This document shows, one piece after another, positions 24,588 to 37,211 of a stretch of 64,000 nucleotides of DNA. This DNA is from Prorocentrum cordatum (lineage: Eukaryota > Sar > Dinophyceae > Prorocentrales > Prorocentraceae). The DNA lies in contig CAUYUJ010016059.1 in assembly GCA_963575745.1 (NCBI GenBank), positions 728,849-792,848 of the forward strand, read 5' to 3'. A program made the translations under genes and the position numbers. A model generated the notes under the pieces. The model was not told the origin of the DNA and made no database searches. It was given only the letters and a program-made list of their open reading frames with translations. Numbering within the stretch: position 1 is the stretch's first letter; the number at the start of each line of letters is the position of its first letter.

Positions 24588-26145
24588 AGATAGTCACCAT
24601 TCTCAAATCATTGACAATACTTCTACAACCTCACACTCATGGGCACCCTCACCCCACCATCGCGGGCTTCCTCTCCCAGCTTCCCAGCGCCCTGGCCGTG
24701 CTCCGAAGACCCAACCGGCCAGTGTGCCCTACGGGACACTGCGGGGCCCACCCTGAGAGGTCGAAGGCTCGAGGGTGTGTTCCGGAGGCTCCGCGGGGGG
24801 TGGCCGAAGGTCCGTCGGGCGCGGCTCAGGATACTTGTCAAAGACTTTGGCGCCGCAGGGTCTGGCTTGAGCGAGTTTTTCGGCTACAGGGTGCTACCTC
24901 CTCACCGGAGATCGGCGCAGCTTTCCAAACAGCGCTGTGGAAAGCAGAAGCCCCGCGCATACGAAGTGCAGCGTGGGACCGGCAGCAGACAAGTTTTGCA
25001 CAGATTATCTTCCAGCTTGGACGTTAAGACTCTCAGGCGAGTGCGGCAAACCATGAGGAAGGGTCACGAAGATACATTACGTGCAGTCCAACCGATTTCT
25101 AATGCTCTTTCCCTTGACCTGGCGTTGGGCGGGCAGGGTGTCACAAAGAAGACACGTGGAGCCATATTCAATTGGCACCGCATCGTGACTGTAGATCGCT
25201 CGCGCACTGCTGCCATCTGCGGCTCATTAGCGGACTGGCGAGCCCAACAGGCGAAACTAGCCTCGGCGCAGTAACGGCTTTTTCCACCTTGATATTGCCA
25301 CACCAAAACAAAACAAGTGAAATCAGATCGGGCTTGCAAGCCCAGGCGTCGCCACTCCAATTGAATCGCCCCTGGCACCGACGGTGGAAGATGGAGAAAC
25401 TAAAAGGTATCGATACCGCTACTCCACGGACCTGGGTGCGTTCTGCCCCGAATTCCGAGGCGAATCCATCGGTGGCGACGAGGGCCTCCCAGGAGGCCCG
25501 ACCAAAAGGCGACAACGAGGGAAGCGTAGCAGTATGGGTACCTTCTTCTCCTCTGAGAAAAGGCTGTGGCGACAGATCAAGGCGCAGCACCCCCAGGACG
25601 AGTCGGCGACGAACGCCACGCAGTGTCCAGGCGCGCCTCGGGCCTGCGGGGCCCCCGCGAGCGAGCGGCAGACTTCCGGACCTCCCGCGCCGCGGCTTAA
25701 GTTCACGGCGGGCCCCTCAGCCCCCGGCCCAATCGCCTTGACTGGCTCTTCTCTGGGATCTCGGGTCTCAGGATCCTGCAGGATCCTGCAAGATCCCAGG
25801 GCCTGACTGATCTGGAGCTGCATTGACGCGGGTCAGTGCGTCCTCGACGGTCCCTGTTTCTGTAGTTTCCAAAGGGAGGGGGAGGGCGCGAGCGGACCCC
25901 CAGGATGAAGCAATGGCAAAGCGGGGCGACCCGAGATTGGCCAGGACCCGTGTGGCCGACGCAGGTGAAACAAGGTGACCAGCAGCAGGGCTCGAGCGGC
26001 CGCCTCGAGGGGGCGCGGTGCATTGTGTCAGCACGCGGGGCGGCTCGTGGGATGCACGGCGGCGGTCGCTGCGACGGTGATCGCGGGAGGCAGCGGCGAG
26101 GAACTGGCAGCGACGAGGAACCTTCTGCTCCCACTGCTGCTCCTC
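24588..26145. other. No assignable gene
   Basis: A plus frame reaching 25274 stays open over about 630 bases with mixed residues, but no family is recognised. A duplicated ATCCTGCAGGATCCTGCA stretch lies at 25770-25790. 25950-26110 is open on both strands. Confidence 0.3.
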
Positions 26146-26240
26146 ACCGTTGTAATGCTTCTCCTCCTCCCCCTCCTCCTCCTCCTCATCCTCCTCCTAC
26201 TCTTCCTTCTCCTCCTCCTTCTCCCGTTTTCCTGCATCAG
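26146..26240. repeat. CTC microsatellite
   Basis: Interrupted (CTC)n/(CTT)n run. Confidence 0.85.
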
Positions 26241-27660
26241 GGTACAATATTCCGTCTCTCCCCCCCTCTCAAGGAGGCCACGCTCTTTGCCTGAAGGGGA
26301 AGATTGAGCTCTTTCTTTGCACCGCTCCCCTCGGGATTCGATGTAGTCAGTGCCCTAGGTACACCATCGTTGTGATGCCGCTCCTACTCCCAGCCTCCTC
26401 CGAGCCTCCACCCTCGCCCGCTGTCCTGCTTCTCGATCCCCTTCTCGTGATCATCCTCCGTCTACTCGTCCCTCTCCCCCGCGTACTTCTCCTCCTCCAG
26501 CCATATGATCCGTCGGCACGTATTGGAATCTGAATGGTCTCAGGACGTGTCTAACGTTGGTGACTTTGACGGTTCTAAATGACACGTCGTCGTGTGCACG
26601 GAAGAGACTCTAGCGTGCTTCAATCAGATGCGTGGGTGCAAAAGCGGAATGTTGAGGGTTTTTGTTCTGCAAGCACTGCGGGTGGTCGTTGGGCAATGGA
26701 TATCCCACTGGAGAGGGAAGCGAAGGCGGAGGGGAGCTGTCCGAATCAACTTGGCCCAAGCTGCCTCCGACGGATCCCCGCCGAGGGGTGCCCCGCATTG
26801 GCCCAGAGAAGAAGAGCACTTGGCGCAGCTGTGCGCACCGAGTGGCGACAAACATTGGCGCAGCAAGCCCGCGACGTCACTGACTTTATCACACTGGTGC
26901 CAACAAGCGAAATTTCGGATGTCTAAGGTCGAGCCGCCCTCAGTTGAGCATCCGAAGTACGCCAAGTGGACTCCGCACCTCCGAGATCAGGCCAAAGTCG
27001 CGCCAAAAGCTTCGCATCGAATGAGGCCAGAACCAGGCTGTAGTCTGTTACTGAGGAGGAGCGGGTATCTTCCACGGCGGCTACAGGTCGGAACCCTTCT
27101 GTTGGGAAGTCTCCTCTTCGTATTCCTGTTGATGGGTTTTCCAGATCTCACCCAGGTTTTGGAACCGCTATTACCTCACATTCTGTTTGACTGTGTCAAA
27201 TACGCCACCCTCGATGGCAGTCATCCGCATGTTGCGTGTGAGCCCATCACCCGCAAGGGCAGAAACATGTTGTCTCGCATTGGTGAGGGCCTGTGTCCGA
27301 GAAAGAGAGGGGTGCCAGCGCAGTTGGTTCGTCGCGGCCTCGGGTAGCCACTCCCCCATGTTTCGCACCCGCATGCGCTAAGCCAAATAATTCCAAATAG
27401 TTTCGGCCATATCATCGTCCTCCCACGCGTGAGCGTTTTCTTATTCGGCGTTTCGACATTGGACGGACAAGGGAGGGGAGGGGGGGGGTCTGCCTCCAGA
27501 CCTCTGCTGAATGCGTCTGTTTGCAACAATGCGCCCCATGGGGCAGGCTCCACCCGCTCGAAACAGGCGCCAAAAAACAGCCAAGATCTACTCGATGGGT
27601 TGGGGAAGCGGGGTACGAGGGCCCGCGCCGATCGGCAAAACAATGAATAAAAAAACTATG
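26241..27660. other. No assignable gene
   Basis: A plus frame at about 26592-27347 is open for 250 codons and includes a hydrophobic run (GTLLLGSLLFVFLLMG) at about 27087-27134 that could be a membrane segment. No known domain, no intron signals I would trust. Confidence 0.25.
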
Positions 27661-28250
27661 TCTTCCCACCTCCTCCATCCGCCTCTCCCTGCGTCTCCTC
27701 CTCCGTCTCCCCGCTCCTCCGACTTCCACCGCGTACACCTCCCCATCATCCTCTCTATCCCTCCTCGTTCCCCCTCGTCGTCCTCCTTCCCCTCCTCATC
27801 ACCTCCCCTCCCGGATTTACTCGCTCCTCCTGCCTCCGGATATTTCTCCCACTCCGTCTGAGCATTCTCCTCCTTCATCCTCAGCATCCCTCCCTTGTTG
27901 CGCAGGGGAATAAGAAAGGGCTGGGCGGATGCGACAACCCGCCTGACGGGCGCCAGCGCCGCCATTCGCCACGCTCCTCGGCACCAGCACGTGAGACGAA
28001 GTGCGGGCGGCATTAGCACAGCATTATGCAATACAACCCTTCTCACCGCCGCCGCCCATCACTCCTCGTTCTGCTTTTCCTCCTCTCCTCCCTCTCGTCC
28101 TTCACCTTATCCCCTTCCTGATAACCTCCTCGTCCCTGCTTCCTCATCCTCGTACCTCCTCCTCCTCCTCCTCCAATCCTTCCTTCTCCTTGTAGATAAC
28201 TCATCCCTGTCGCACCCCGAAGCCAGTTTTTAGGGCGGGCCGGGCGTGTC
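27661..28250. repeat. Pyrimidine-rich CTC tracts
   Basis: CTCCTC-rich stretches at 27661-27895 and 28065-28200 are separated by mixed sequence without a recognisable gene. Confidence 0.7.
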
Positions 28251-28313
28251 GCCTGAAACTTCCTCACCATTTATGACTCTGGAGCATAAAAAAGGACAAC
28301 AGCTGCGCAGATG

Positions 28314-28812
28314 GAGGGCGGGCCGTTTTCAAAATGTAACTCTCGCCTTAGCACCACGCACGTTCGTTTATAACATTTGCAAGAGCTTCACGGAGTGAGG
28401 GCGGTTCCTCTTCAAGATGTGGCGCTCGCCTTAGCAACGCGCGCATTCGCCTTACAAAGTTGCAAGAGCTTCACGGATTGAGGGCGGGTCGTTTTCAAAA
28501 TGTGGTTCTCGCCTTAGCATCGCGCACATTCGTTTATAACATTTGCAAGAGCTTCACGGAGTGAGGGCGGTTCCTTTTCAAAATGTGGCTCTCACCTTTG
28601 CGCAGCGCGCATTCGTTTTCAACATGTGCAATAGTTTCACGGATTGAGGGCGGGTCGTTTTCATACTGTGGCTCTCGCCTTAGTACCGCGTACATTCGTT
28701 TACAACATGTGCAAGAGTTTCACGGATTGAGGGCGATTCCTTTTCAAAATGTGGCTCTCGCCTTAGCGCCGCGCACATTCGTTGCCAAAACGTGCAAGAG
28801 TTCCACGGATTC
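28314..28812. repeat. 83-bp tandem repeat, six units in a dimeric pattern
   Basis: Unit starts (GAGGGCG) fall at 28314, 28397, 28480, 28563, 28646 and 28729, exactly 83 bases apart. Odd units read GGGTCG/CCGTTTTC and even units read GGTTCC or GATTCC with TCTTC/TTTTC, so a 166-base dimer is the higher-order unit. Each contains CTCGCCTTAGC and GCAAGAG. Confidence 0.95.
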
Positions 28813-29344
28813 CCATGATCAATGTAACAGAAGCGGTGTTTTGGAAGGATTCAGGATTATGCGGATGCAGCAATTATGTTGGTTCGCTGTGTTGAAGTCC
28901 CACAAATGGCGCTCCGACACGATTCCGGATCTTCAAGACGCAGCAGTCAGGTTGATACGTGGCGTCGTAATCCCGAGAACAATCTTTTGGCATGCTTCAG
29001 GATCTTCAAGCGATTGTCTTCCAACGAGGCAGTTCCCTCAATCGAAATGAACCGTTGTGGGGGGGCCTATGAAGAGGGACCTTTGAGGGAGGGCTAGTTC
29101 CAACATCGTTGATGACTCTTGGTTTTACACTGGTTCTCCTCTCCTCCGCTTCCTCCTCCTCCTCCTCCTGCTCGCGGCTCTTCCTCTCCTCTGTCCGTCT
29201 CCCTCCACTGCTGTACCTCCATCCCTCGGTCTCACGTCATGCTTCGTCCACCCCTTCTCCTTCCGTTGCCTGCCTCTCCCTCTGCTCCCTGGATGAACTA
29301 CCCCAGGACTGCGCTTGTCGAAATCAATTGCCATAGCCAGCTCA
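28813..29344. other. No gene; CTC tract inside
   Basis: 28813-29120 has no recognisable gene. 29141-29300 is a CTC-rich pyrimidine tract. Confidence 0.5.
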
Positions 29345-29640
29345 ACCTGTCAGCCTAACCCATCCAACCAACCAACCAACCCAACCAACCCAACCAACCC
29401 AACCAGCCACCCTGCCATTCAGCCAACCCTCCAATCAGCTGCACAGCCCAACCAACCACCCCGCCAACCCGCCACAAAGCCAACCCCAACACAACCCCTC
29501 CAAAAGGCCAGCCAGCCCAACCAGCCACGCTGCCACCGAGCCTACCCTCCAGCCAGCCACCCAGACAAACCAATCACCCTGGCACCCCGCCACCAGCCAT
29601 CCAGCCTAACCAGCCACCCCGTCATTCTGTCATCCCGCCA
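29345..29640. repeat. CCAAC/CCAGCC minisatellite
   Basis: Degenerate CCAACCAACCCAACC and CCAGCCACCC units over almost 300 bases. Confidence 0.9.
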
Positions 29641-29925
29641 ACCAAACCCGCGAACCCGGGCCACCCCCGCTGCCTGCCCTCCGTCGACGCCGACACGGGG
29701 GAGAAGTGTTTCTTACCAGCGAAACAGCAGGGCAACATGGGGAGGGCAAATCGCACTGCACCGTGCGGGACCTGGCTTCGCGCCAGCGGCATGCCCAGGA
29801 CGGTTTTGACCCTAAAGTGTGACATGGCCGTCATTTCTTAGGGTCCGGGGAAGCCAACTCGCATGGCAAAGTGGGGAACCGCATCCTGGAGCGGATTCTT
29901 TAGGGCGTCGCTGGACGTCCACGGA

Positions 29926-30425
29926 GGATCTCCAGGGAATAAAGCGCTGAGCAGTACCACGAGGCCCCAGGAAGCTCCAGGGCGCGCCAGGCGACCCCAG
30001 GCGTTCCCAGGAGGCCACTGGGGACCCCAGGAGGCTCCGGGAGATCTCGGGAAGCACCAGGAAGCCTTCAAGGGCTGAGGCGGCGCCATGAGGCGTCAGG
30101 ACGTCCCAGAAGCCCCAGGAGTTCTCAGGTAGCCCCAGGAGGCCCCAGGACGTCCCAGGAAGCCGCAGGCGTCCCAGGAGGCCCCAGTAGACCCAAGAAG
30201 GGCCCAGGAGCACCCTGAACACCCAGGAGATCCCAGGAGGGCCCAGGACGACCCAGGACGACCCAGGAGGCCCCATAGGTTCCTGGAGGTCCCAGGAGGC
30301 CGCAGGAAGTCCCAAGAGGTCACAGGAGGCACCAGGAGGCCCAAGGAGGCCAACAAGAGACTCCAGGTCCCTGCAGGTCCCAGGAAACCTCCGGAATTAC
30401 CAGGAGGCACGAAGAGATCCCGTGG
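29926..30425. repeat. CCAGGAGGCCC minisatellite
   Basis: Units of about 11-13 bases (CCCAGGAGGC, CCCAGGACGT, CCCCAGGAG) over 500 bases. Related in style to the CCAAGAGGCCC arrays at 22.3, 47.2 and 53.3 kb. Confidence 0.95.
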
Positions 30426-31403
30426 TCCATCACACCGGAGGTGGGGAGGGGGAGGAGGGGGAACAGGAGGGAACTGCCAACAGCCTCGGAGCTGAACCTC
30501 CAGCGAAAGGACGCGATAGGAGGAGGGAACAACACGACGCTCCACAGTAAATTGCGTCGAATTGGTTTCTACCCCGTGAGGGGCGTTACACGGAAGAGTT
30601 GCTGTAATGGGCGGCGAATGACAAACCCCCTCTTTCTCGGACGCGCCCGAAAATCAACGCGACAGATGCAAGCTCCAACGACACCCAGCAGCTAGTGTTG
30701 TCCACGACCGACGGAGACTGCTGTCGGGCAGGCGACATCCTGTCTGAATTGGACAAAGTCCGCGGCGGCATCGACAGTGATCCCCGCTCAGAGTGAACAG
30801 GAAACGCTGTCGGTTTCGCCCCCGGCACTCCCTCACTCATACCCATCTCGATCGAGCCGCCTTTTCCCAACTTGCCCTGCCCGTCTTTTCCTGCCGCCCG
30901 ACCGGCCAGCCCGCGACAGCCGCGGACCTCCGGCGCAGGCGGGCCTCCGCGGGCTCTCAGTACGGGCTCCACCTGGGCGGCAGCGCGAGGGGCGGAACAC
31001 GCGCTCGACTCGCTCTGCTGCTGGCTGACGGGCTGTCGCCCCCCCCCCCCTTCTCGAACACGTTAACCTCAGGAGTCTTTCGTTTTGCCCCCCACCCACC
31101 CCCCGGCGGGAGACAAACCCGCCCTTTCCTCCTCCTCCTCCTCCTCCTCCTCCTCCTGCTCCTCCTCCTCCTCCTCCTCCCCAGTGGGTGGCTGGGTGGG
31201 CGAGTCCCGAGGGGGGGCGGCTTTCTGAGGCGGGCGGCTGCTTAGCAGGCGCCCTGGAGGGCAGGAGGCTTTTGAGAACCTCGACCCTCCTGACGTCTCT
31301 GAAAAACCTGCCTTTACAGCAACCGCCTTCCATCCCCAGACTTCCGATGTCGCGCTGGTTCGTCGCTTTGCGAGCTGAACCTTTACGTCTGAAGCACAAT
31401 TAC
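30426..31403. other. No gene recognised; CTC tract at 31121-31190
   Basis: GC-rich from 30880 to 31060 with open frames on both strands. No motif seen. Confidence 0.4.
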
Positions 31404-31774
31404 TGCTGATCCCACATTTCCAGTGCACACTACGCTTTTTCATTGGGGTGCCACTCTCGCCTCTAACATCGTTTTTTGGTCCCGGGAAGTCTAGGTGTTG
31501 AAACTCACTGTTGTCCCCCAGGCTAAAGCAAGAACGGAACCTTCCTCACATCTCACTCAGGAAGGGCACTCGCACACGGGACTCCCTCGCAACTTACGAG
31601 CGAATTGCCCTCTCGCCTAGGAAGTCCTCAGGGAAGATGAAAGAGTATTGCTTTTAACGCTCAGGAAACGCGCTCTCGCCTGGGACTCCCTGGAAATAAA
31701 TGACAGAATCGTGCTCCCGCTCATCAGAAAGCCTCCGCCCGGACTTCCTCATGTCTGTTTTTTTTTGCAAGTGC

Positions 31775-31786
<12 letters not shown>

Positions 31787-31818
<32 letters not shown>
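31787..31818. repeat. TA microsatellite
   Basis: (AT)n of about 16 units. Confidence 0.95.
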
Positions 31819-31822
<4 letters not shown>

Positions 31823-32054
31823 CGGAGGTTGGGGGGTGAGATCGAAGTGGGACGGAGAGCCCCCGTACCGGGAAATCGATTTCGGTTCCGTGTTCGTGCG
31901 TGCCGTGCGGGCGAGGCGAAGCTGCGTGGGCGGGCGAGAAGCAAGTCTCCTGTGGCTGAGGCGCGGCCGGACCAAATGATTCTCCGCCGGGCGGCCGGTG
32001 GCGCGCGGTGTACCGCCTGTGTCCCGCCGGTGTCCCGTCGGTGTCCCGTCGGTG

Positions 32055-32190
32055 TCCCGATGATGATGTTGATGAGGATTATGATGATGATTATGATGAT
32101 GATGATGGTAATGACGATGATGATGAGATGATGTTGATGATGGCGATGATGATGATGTTGTTGTTGATGATGATGATGACGTCGATAGTG
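32055..32190. repeat. GAT microsatellite
   Basis: Interrupted (GAT)n. It and the following 32191-32580 stretch, which has no gene, interrupt the first cycle of the higher-order repeat. Confidence 0.9.
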
Positions 32191-32585
32191 ATATCGATTG
32201 TGAGATCGGTCGTGAGACCGAATGAGACAGCGAACGGGCTTTGCTGTAGTGCTATTAGGGGGACACGGTGTATGCCAGGCTTTGCCAGCGCTTCGGTATT
32301 CTCTGACTGCATGAGGCGCGCTTTCGCTGGGCTTCCAGCCGTTTGCGCTGTTTGAGCAAAGGAAAAAGAGCTATGATGGCGGTACATCGGTCTCGACCGC
32401 CGAAGGGCAGCCGTTGAGCAATATTTTGAAGCGATTGAGTCAGTGGCGACAAGAGGGGCTTCAGCAGGCCTCCGACAAAAAAAACTCCACTGGCATCGTC
32501 AGGAGAACAATCACCACTGTTGCCCATTGCTCGGCCCCTCCGCCCCACCCAACCTCCTTATCACCCGTAGGGTGGTCGTATAGGT

Positions 32586-32636
32586 ATATATGTATATATA
32601 TATATATATACATATTTATATATATATATATACATA
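32586..32636. repeat. TA microsatellite
   Basis: (TA)n with single interruptions. Confidence 0.95.
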
Positions 32637-32689
32637 AGAGAAGACTCGCGCTGTCGCCTTGGAACCCCCCACAATCAATTCAAACTCGC

Positions 32690-32930
32690 GCATGTAATGC
32701 CCCTCCCCACTGGCCCGCCCGTTAGGGTCTGCCCACCCGACCGCCAAGGCCCGCCAGCCGACCCGCCTGTTAGATCCGCTGGTTATGTTGCTTGGAAGGC
32801 CGCCGATATCCCGCCTGTCCGGCCAATCCGTTTGGGTACACCCGCCCGGCCTGGACGCTTCAATGTTCCCCCGCCTTCCCGACCCGCCCGTTAAGGTCCA
32901 TCCGCCCGATCTGCCCGTCTGGTTCGCGGT
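32690..32930. repeat. CCCGCCCG-type short repeat module
   Basis: Units of about 20-35 bases, for example CTTCCCGACCCGCCCGTTA and ATCCGCCCGATCTGCCCGTC. The last two units are almost identical to 33755-33815. Confidence 0.85.
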
Positions 32931-33185
32931 TTCTGCTCCTAGCCCCTCACCTGCTACTCTCTCTCTCTCTCTCTCTGTCTCGTTATCCATCCTCCTCGTT
33001 CTCCCCTGTCCCTTCCTTCCATCCGTCCTCTCTTCCACTGCCTCGGGGGCTGCACGAAATATACGTTACAGGCAAAGCAGATATATAGCCCGAAGGAAGT
33101 ACGATCGAAAACGAAGAGGGCGGGCATCGAAGGTTCGGGACATACTTGTTAAATTACACGCGAGCAGATGAGAGCGAACATTATT

Positions 33186-33300
33186 AAAACTGTTGGTGCT
33201 GTTTGTTTGTTTGTTCGTTTACTTGGTCGTTTGGTTGATTGGTTGGTTGGTTTCTTGGTTGGTTGGTTGGTGGGTTGTTTGGTTGTTTGTTTGTCTGACG
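33186..33300. repeat. TTTG/TTGG microsatellite
   Basis: GTTTGTTTGTTTG passes into TTGGTTGGTTGG. It follows the tail module as the TTG tracts do in later cycles. Confidence 0.9.
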
Positions 33301-34142
33301 CTGTTGCTGTAATTGTTGTAGATGGTGTTGATCATGCATATTTGAACAAATAAGTTTTGTCGATCCCCCCCGCCCCACGCACACTCTTTTCAAAATTGAA
33401 GTGTGTTTGTTTCCCAGGGTTCGCACCCTATTTTCAATCAGAAAAAATCTTGAACGTCAAACTGCGCCCCTTGCATCCGAGTTGCAAAAAAAGGCTCCCG
33501 CCGGATACTTCCTCGCGATGTATTGTGAAGTCGCGTTCTCGCGCGGTTCTTCCTCAAACATTATACAGGAGTTGCGCTCTCGCACGGGACTTCCTTGCAA
33601 TGTATACAGACGCCGCGCCCTCGACACTCAGGAATCACATCCGCGCTGCGGATGTCCTAACGATTTACTTGGGAATCGCGCAATCGCTCGAGACTTCCTC
33701 GCGATGCATGCTCACGCTTCAACAACCCGCCTGCTCGACCTGGCCGCTTGGGCCCGCCTTCCCGACCCGCCCGTTACGGTCAATCCGCCCGATCTGCCCG
33801 TCTGGTTCTGCCACGTGGTTGTGCTCCTAACCCCCCTCCCTCCTGCTACTCTCTCTCGTCCTCCATCCTCCTCCCTCCCCCATGTCTATTCCTTCCATCC
33901 GTCCTTTCTTCCCCTGCCTTAGGGGCTGCTCTCAATGCGCGTGGCAAGTATGACAAATGTATACCCCAAGAGGGTACGAAGAGGGCGGGTACCGGGGATT
34001 TGGGGTATACGTCATGGGTGGCCCGCGAGCAAATAAAGGCGAACAGTCTAAAAATGATAGCTGCAGTTGCTGTTGTTGTTGCTGTTGTTGTTGATGTCGG
34101 TGTGTCTGTTGTTGAACTCTCATTTCTGACGAATAAGTATTG

Positions 34143-34470
34143 CTGATCCCCCCTCACCGGTGCACGCTGTCTTTCTCAATCAAAGTGTGCCCCTCGACGC
34201 TCGCACCTTTTTTTTGGTCAATGAAAGTCTTGATGCTCTCCCCTGGCCCCCGGGTTACAACAACAACGGCTCCCGCCTAAGACTTCCTCACCATTTAACC
34301 AGGACCCCCGTTCCCGCCCGAGACTTCCTCGCATTTTACGCAGGAATCGCGCTCTCGCTTGGGACTTCCTTACAAATTATTGAGGAATCGCTCTCCCGGC
34401 GCTCTGGAGTCGCGCTCTCGCTGGAGACTTGCTTGCAATTTACTGACGAATAGCGCCCTTGCGTTGGAAG
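34143..34470. repeat. Header plus GGGACTTCCT units, cycle 3 (partner 36828-37160)
   Basis: The 330 bases align throughout to 36828-37160: both carry ACAACAACGGCTCCCGC, CGCTCTCGCTTGGGACTTCC and GGAGACTTGCTTGCAA in order. Confidence 0.9.
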
Positions 34471-34574
34471 CTCCTGCATTTTACTCAAGCGCCGCGCTCC
34501 CGACACCCAGGCACCTAGGAGTCGCGCTCACGCTGAGGACTCCCTCACAAATGACGTAGAAATCGGGATCTCGC

Positions 34575-34890
34575 TGCCCTTCGTGGCCCCGTTGCAGCCC
34601 TTCGTGGCCCCCTCGCTTTGTTTCGTGGCCCCGTTGCAACCCTTCGTGACCCCCTCGCTTTGTTTCGCGGCCCCGTTGCAACCCCTCGTGGCGTCCTCGC
34701 TTTGTTTCGTGGCCCCGTTGCACCCCTTCGTGGCGCCCTCGCTTTGTTTCGTGGCCCCGTTGCAACCCTTCGTGGCCCCGTTGCACCCCTTCGTGGCCCC
34801 GTTGCAGCCCTTCGCGGTCCCGTTGCAGCCCTTCGTGGCCCCGTTGCACCCCTTCGTGGCCCCCTCGCTGCGTTTCGTGGCCCCATATAC
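34575..34890. repeat. TTCGTGGCCCC minisatellite
   Basis: Units of 21-24 bases of two kinds (CCCTTCGTGGCCCCGTTGCA and TCGTGGCGCCCTCGCTTTGT) alternate. Similar units recur at 35925-36350 and 37215-37440. Confidence 0.95.
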
Positions 34891-35039
34891 GCAACACGCC
34901 GCAATTGCTTGCGGATAAGAGTGAGGGCCCGGGCCCGGGCGACGCGGGCGTCGAGCCGGCGGACCTCGTGGCCCTCACGACTGCAAAAGAAGCCTGGAAC
35001 GAAAGAAAAAAAAGCCCGTCGCAGGCGCCGGAAATTTTG

Positions 35040-35720
35040 GGTGGGTCGCGGGGTGGGTCGCGGGTGGGTCGCTGGTGGGTCAAGGTGGGTCGCGGGTGGG
35101 TCGCGGGTTGATCGCAGGTGGGTCGCTGGGTGGGTCGCGGGTGGGTCTCGGGGTGGGTCGCCAGTGGGTCGCGCGTGGGTCGCCGATGCAAAAGACATCC
35201 GCCGCAGGCGCCGAAGTTGTGGCTTACTCAATGAACGTAGTTTGGGTCGCGGGTGGGTCGCGGGCTCCCCACCTCCACGTGGAAGGAATTCAAAAACAGC
35301 CCGCCGCAGGCGCCGAAAAGTTTGATTTGTACACTGAACGCGGTTTGGGTCGCGGGTGGGTCGCAAGTTGGAACGAATGCAAAAGAAACCCGCCGCAGGC
35401 GCCGACAATTTTGGGTGGGTCGCGGGTGGGTTGCGGGTGGGTCGCGGTGGGTCGCGGGTGGGTGGCGGGGTGGGTCGCGGGGGGGTCGCGGAGTGGGTCG
35501 CGGGTGGGTCGCGGGTGGGTGGCGGGTGTGTCGCGGGTGGGTCGCCAGGGGGGTCTCGGGGTGGGTCGCGGGGCGGGGCGGGTCGCGGGTGGGTCGCGGG
35601 TGGGTCGCTGGTGGGTCGCGGGGTGGGTCGCGGGGTGGGTCGCGGGTGGGTCGCGGGGTGGGTCGCGGGTGGGTCGCGGGGTGGGTCGCGGGTGGGTCGC
35701 GGGCGGGTCGCGAGTGGGAC
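35040..35720. repeat. GGGTCGCGGGT minisatellite
   Basis: GTGGGTCGCGGGTGGGTCGC units of 10-12 bases, interspersed with four copies of a CCGCCGCAGGCGCCGA-centred unit at about 35015, 35208, 35310 and 35393. Long frames (PRPTRDPP, RVGRGWVAGG) are artefacts. Confidence 0.95.
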
Positions 35721-35925
35721 GACGACAACAACAAACAACAACGAACAACAACGAACAACAACGAAAAACAAGAACAAGAACAAAAACAAGATCACCAACA
35801 ACAACAACAGCAACAACAACAGCAACAACAACAACAATAATAATCCGCATCGCGGAATCCCATTTCAGCCACGCACCCAGGGACAGTGAATGACCGTTCG
35901 GTTCAGCCCCCTCACTCTGATGTAT
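35721..35925. repeat. CAACAA tract and module B (inverted copy at 61975-62250)
   Basis: An (AAC)n-like tract (35725-35850) is followed by CGCGGAATCCCATTTCAGCC and GACCGTTCGGTTCAG. The reverse complements of both, next to a TTG/TCG tract and CCCACCCGCGA repeats, occur at 61975-62250. Confidence 0.8.
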
Positions 35926-36106
35926 GCCCTTCGTGGCCCCCGCTCGTTCGCGCCCGTGGTGGCCCCATATGCATGCCCTTTGTGGCCCCGCTGTCGCCCT
36001 TCGTGGCCCCGTTGCTGTCCTTCGTGGCCCCGTTGCTGCCCTCAGTGGCCCCGTCCTTGCCCTCTGCGGCCCACCATACGTATGCCCCTCGTGGCCCCGC
36101 GAACGA

Positions 36107-36427
36107 GCCCATTGTGGTCCCATGTGCATGCCCTTCGTGGCCCCGCTGTCGTCGCTTGTGGCCCCCTCACTGTCCTACGTGGCCCAGTTGCTACCCTCAG
36201 TGGCCCCATCGTTGCTTTCTGTGGCCCCGCATTATCTGCCCTTCGTGGCCCCCGCTCGTTCGCGCTCTTCGTGGCCCCATACGCATTCCCTTCGTGTCCC
36301 CGCTGTCGCCCTTCGTGGCCTATTTCGTGTCCTTTGTGGCCCTGCTGTCGTTTTCTCTCGCTCTCGCTTTCGCTCGTCGTCGTCTCTGTCGTCGACGTCG
36401 TCGTCGTCGCCGCCGTCGTCGACGTCG

Positions 36428-36458
<31 letters not shown>

Positions 36459-36830
36459 GGTCGGTCCCCTGTCCGTCCCTCTTGGGGTCGGGTCGACGGT
36501 CCGCGGCCGCTCCGCCGATCAGCGCTGCCGCTGGCCAGGCCGACGGTCCGCGGCCGCCCCGCCGCTTGCCAGGGCCCGGCCTGCAGGGAAGAAAGGCCTA
36601 TTCCCCAAAAGGGGTTCGATCGAAGACGAAGAGGGCGGGTATCGAGGGTTTGGGAAATACGCGTTATTGGACACTCGAGCAGATAAGAGCGAGAAGTCTT
36701 AAAAGTATTGTTGTTGTTGTTGTTGTAGTTGTAGTTGTAGTTGTAGTTGTAGTTGTTGTTGTTGATATACTTGTTGTTGCTGTTGTGTTTTTTGTTGAAT
36801 TCTCACTTCTGAAGAATAATTATTGCTGAT
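36107..36830. repeat. Tandem segmental duplication, copy 1
   Basis: Nearly identical to 37212-37820 at a constant offset of about 1103 bases, including GTCGTC microsatellite (36390-36455), GGTCGGTCCCCTGTCCGTCC, the tail module and the TTG tract. Confidence 0.95.
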
Positions 36831-37211
36831 CCACCCCCACCGGTGCATACGGTTTTTCTCAATCAGAGTGTGCCCTTCGACGCTCGCACTCTGTTTTTGG
36901 ACAAGGCAAGTCTTGATGCTCAAACTGGGCCCATGGCCCCCGGGTTACAACAACAACGGCTCCCGCTTGAGACGTCCTTACAATTTAGCCAATACCCCCG
37001 CTCCCGCCCGAGACTTCCTCGCATTGTATTCAGGAATCGCGCTCTCGCTTGGGACTTCCTTAGAATGTATTCAGGAATCGCTCTACAAGCGCTCTGGAGT
37101 CGAGCTCTCGCTGGAGACTTGCTTGCAACTTACTGAAAAATAGCCTTGCGTTGGAATTTCCTGCAATTTGCCAAAGCGCCGCGCTCCCCACACCCAGGCA
37201 CCAAGGAGTCG

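Noticed and set aside
29345-29640. CCAACC array as a telomere-like repeat
   Set aside because: Units are irregular (CCAAC, CCCAACC, CCAGCC) and do not match TTTAGGG or other telomere repeats.
34481-36829. Several overlapping frames of 200-430 codons (PRPTRDPP, RVGRGWVAGG, ATGPRRA)
   Set aside because: All arise from GTGGCCCC and GGGTCGC minisatellites; they are open on both strands and carry no domain.
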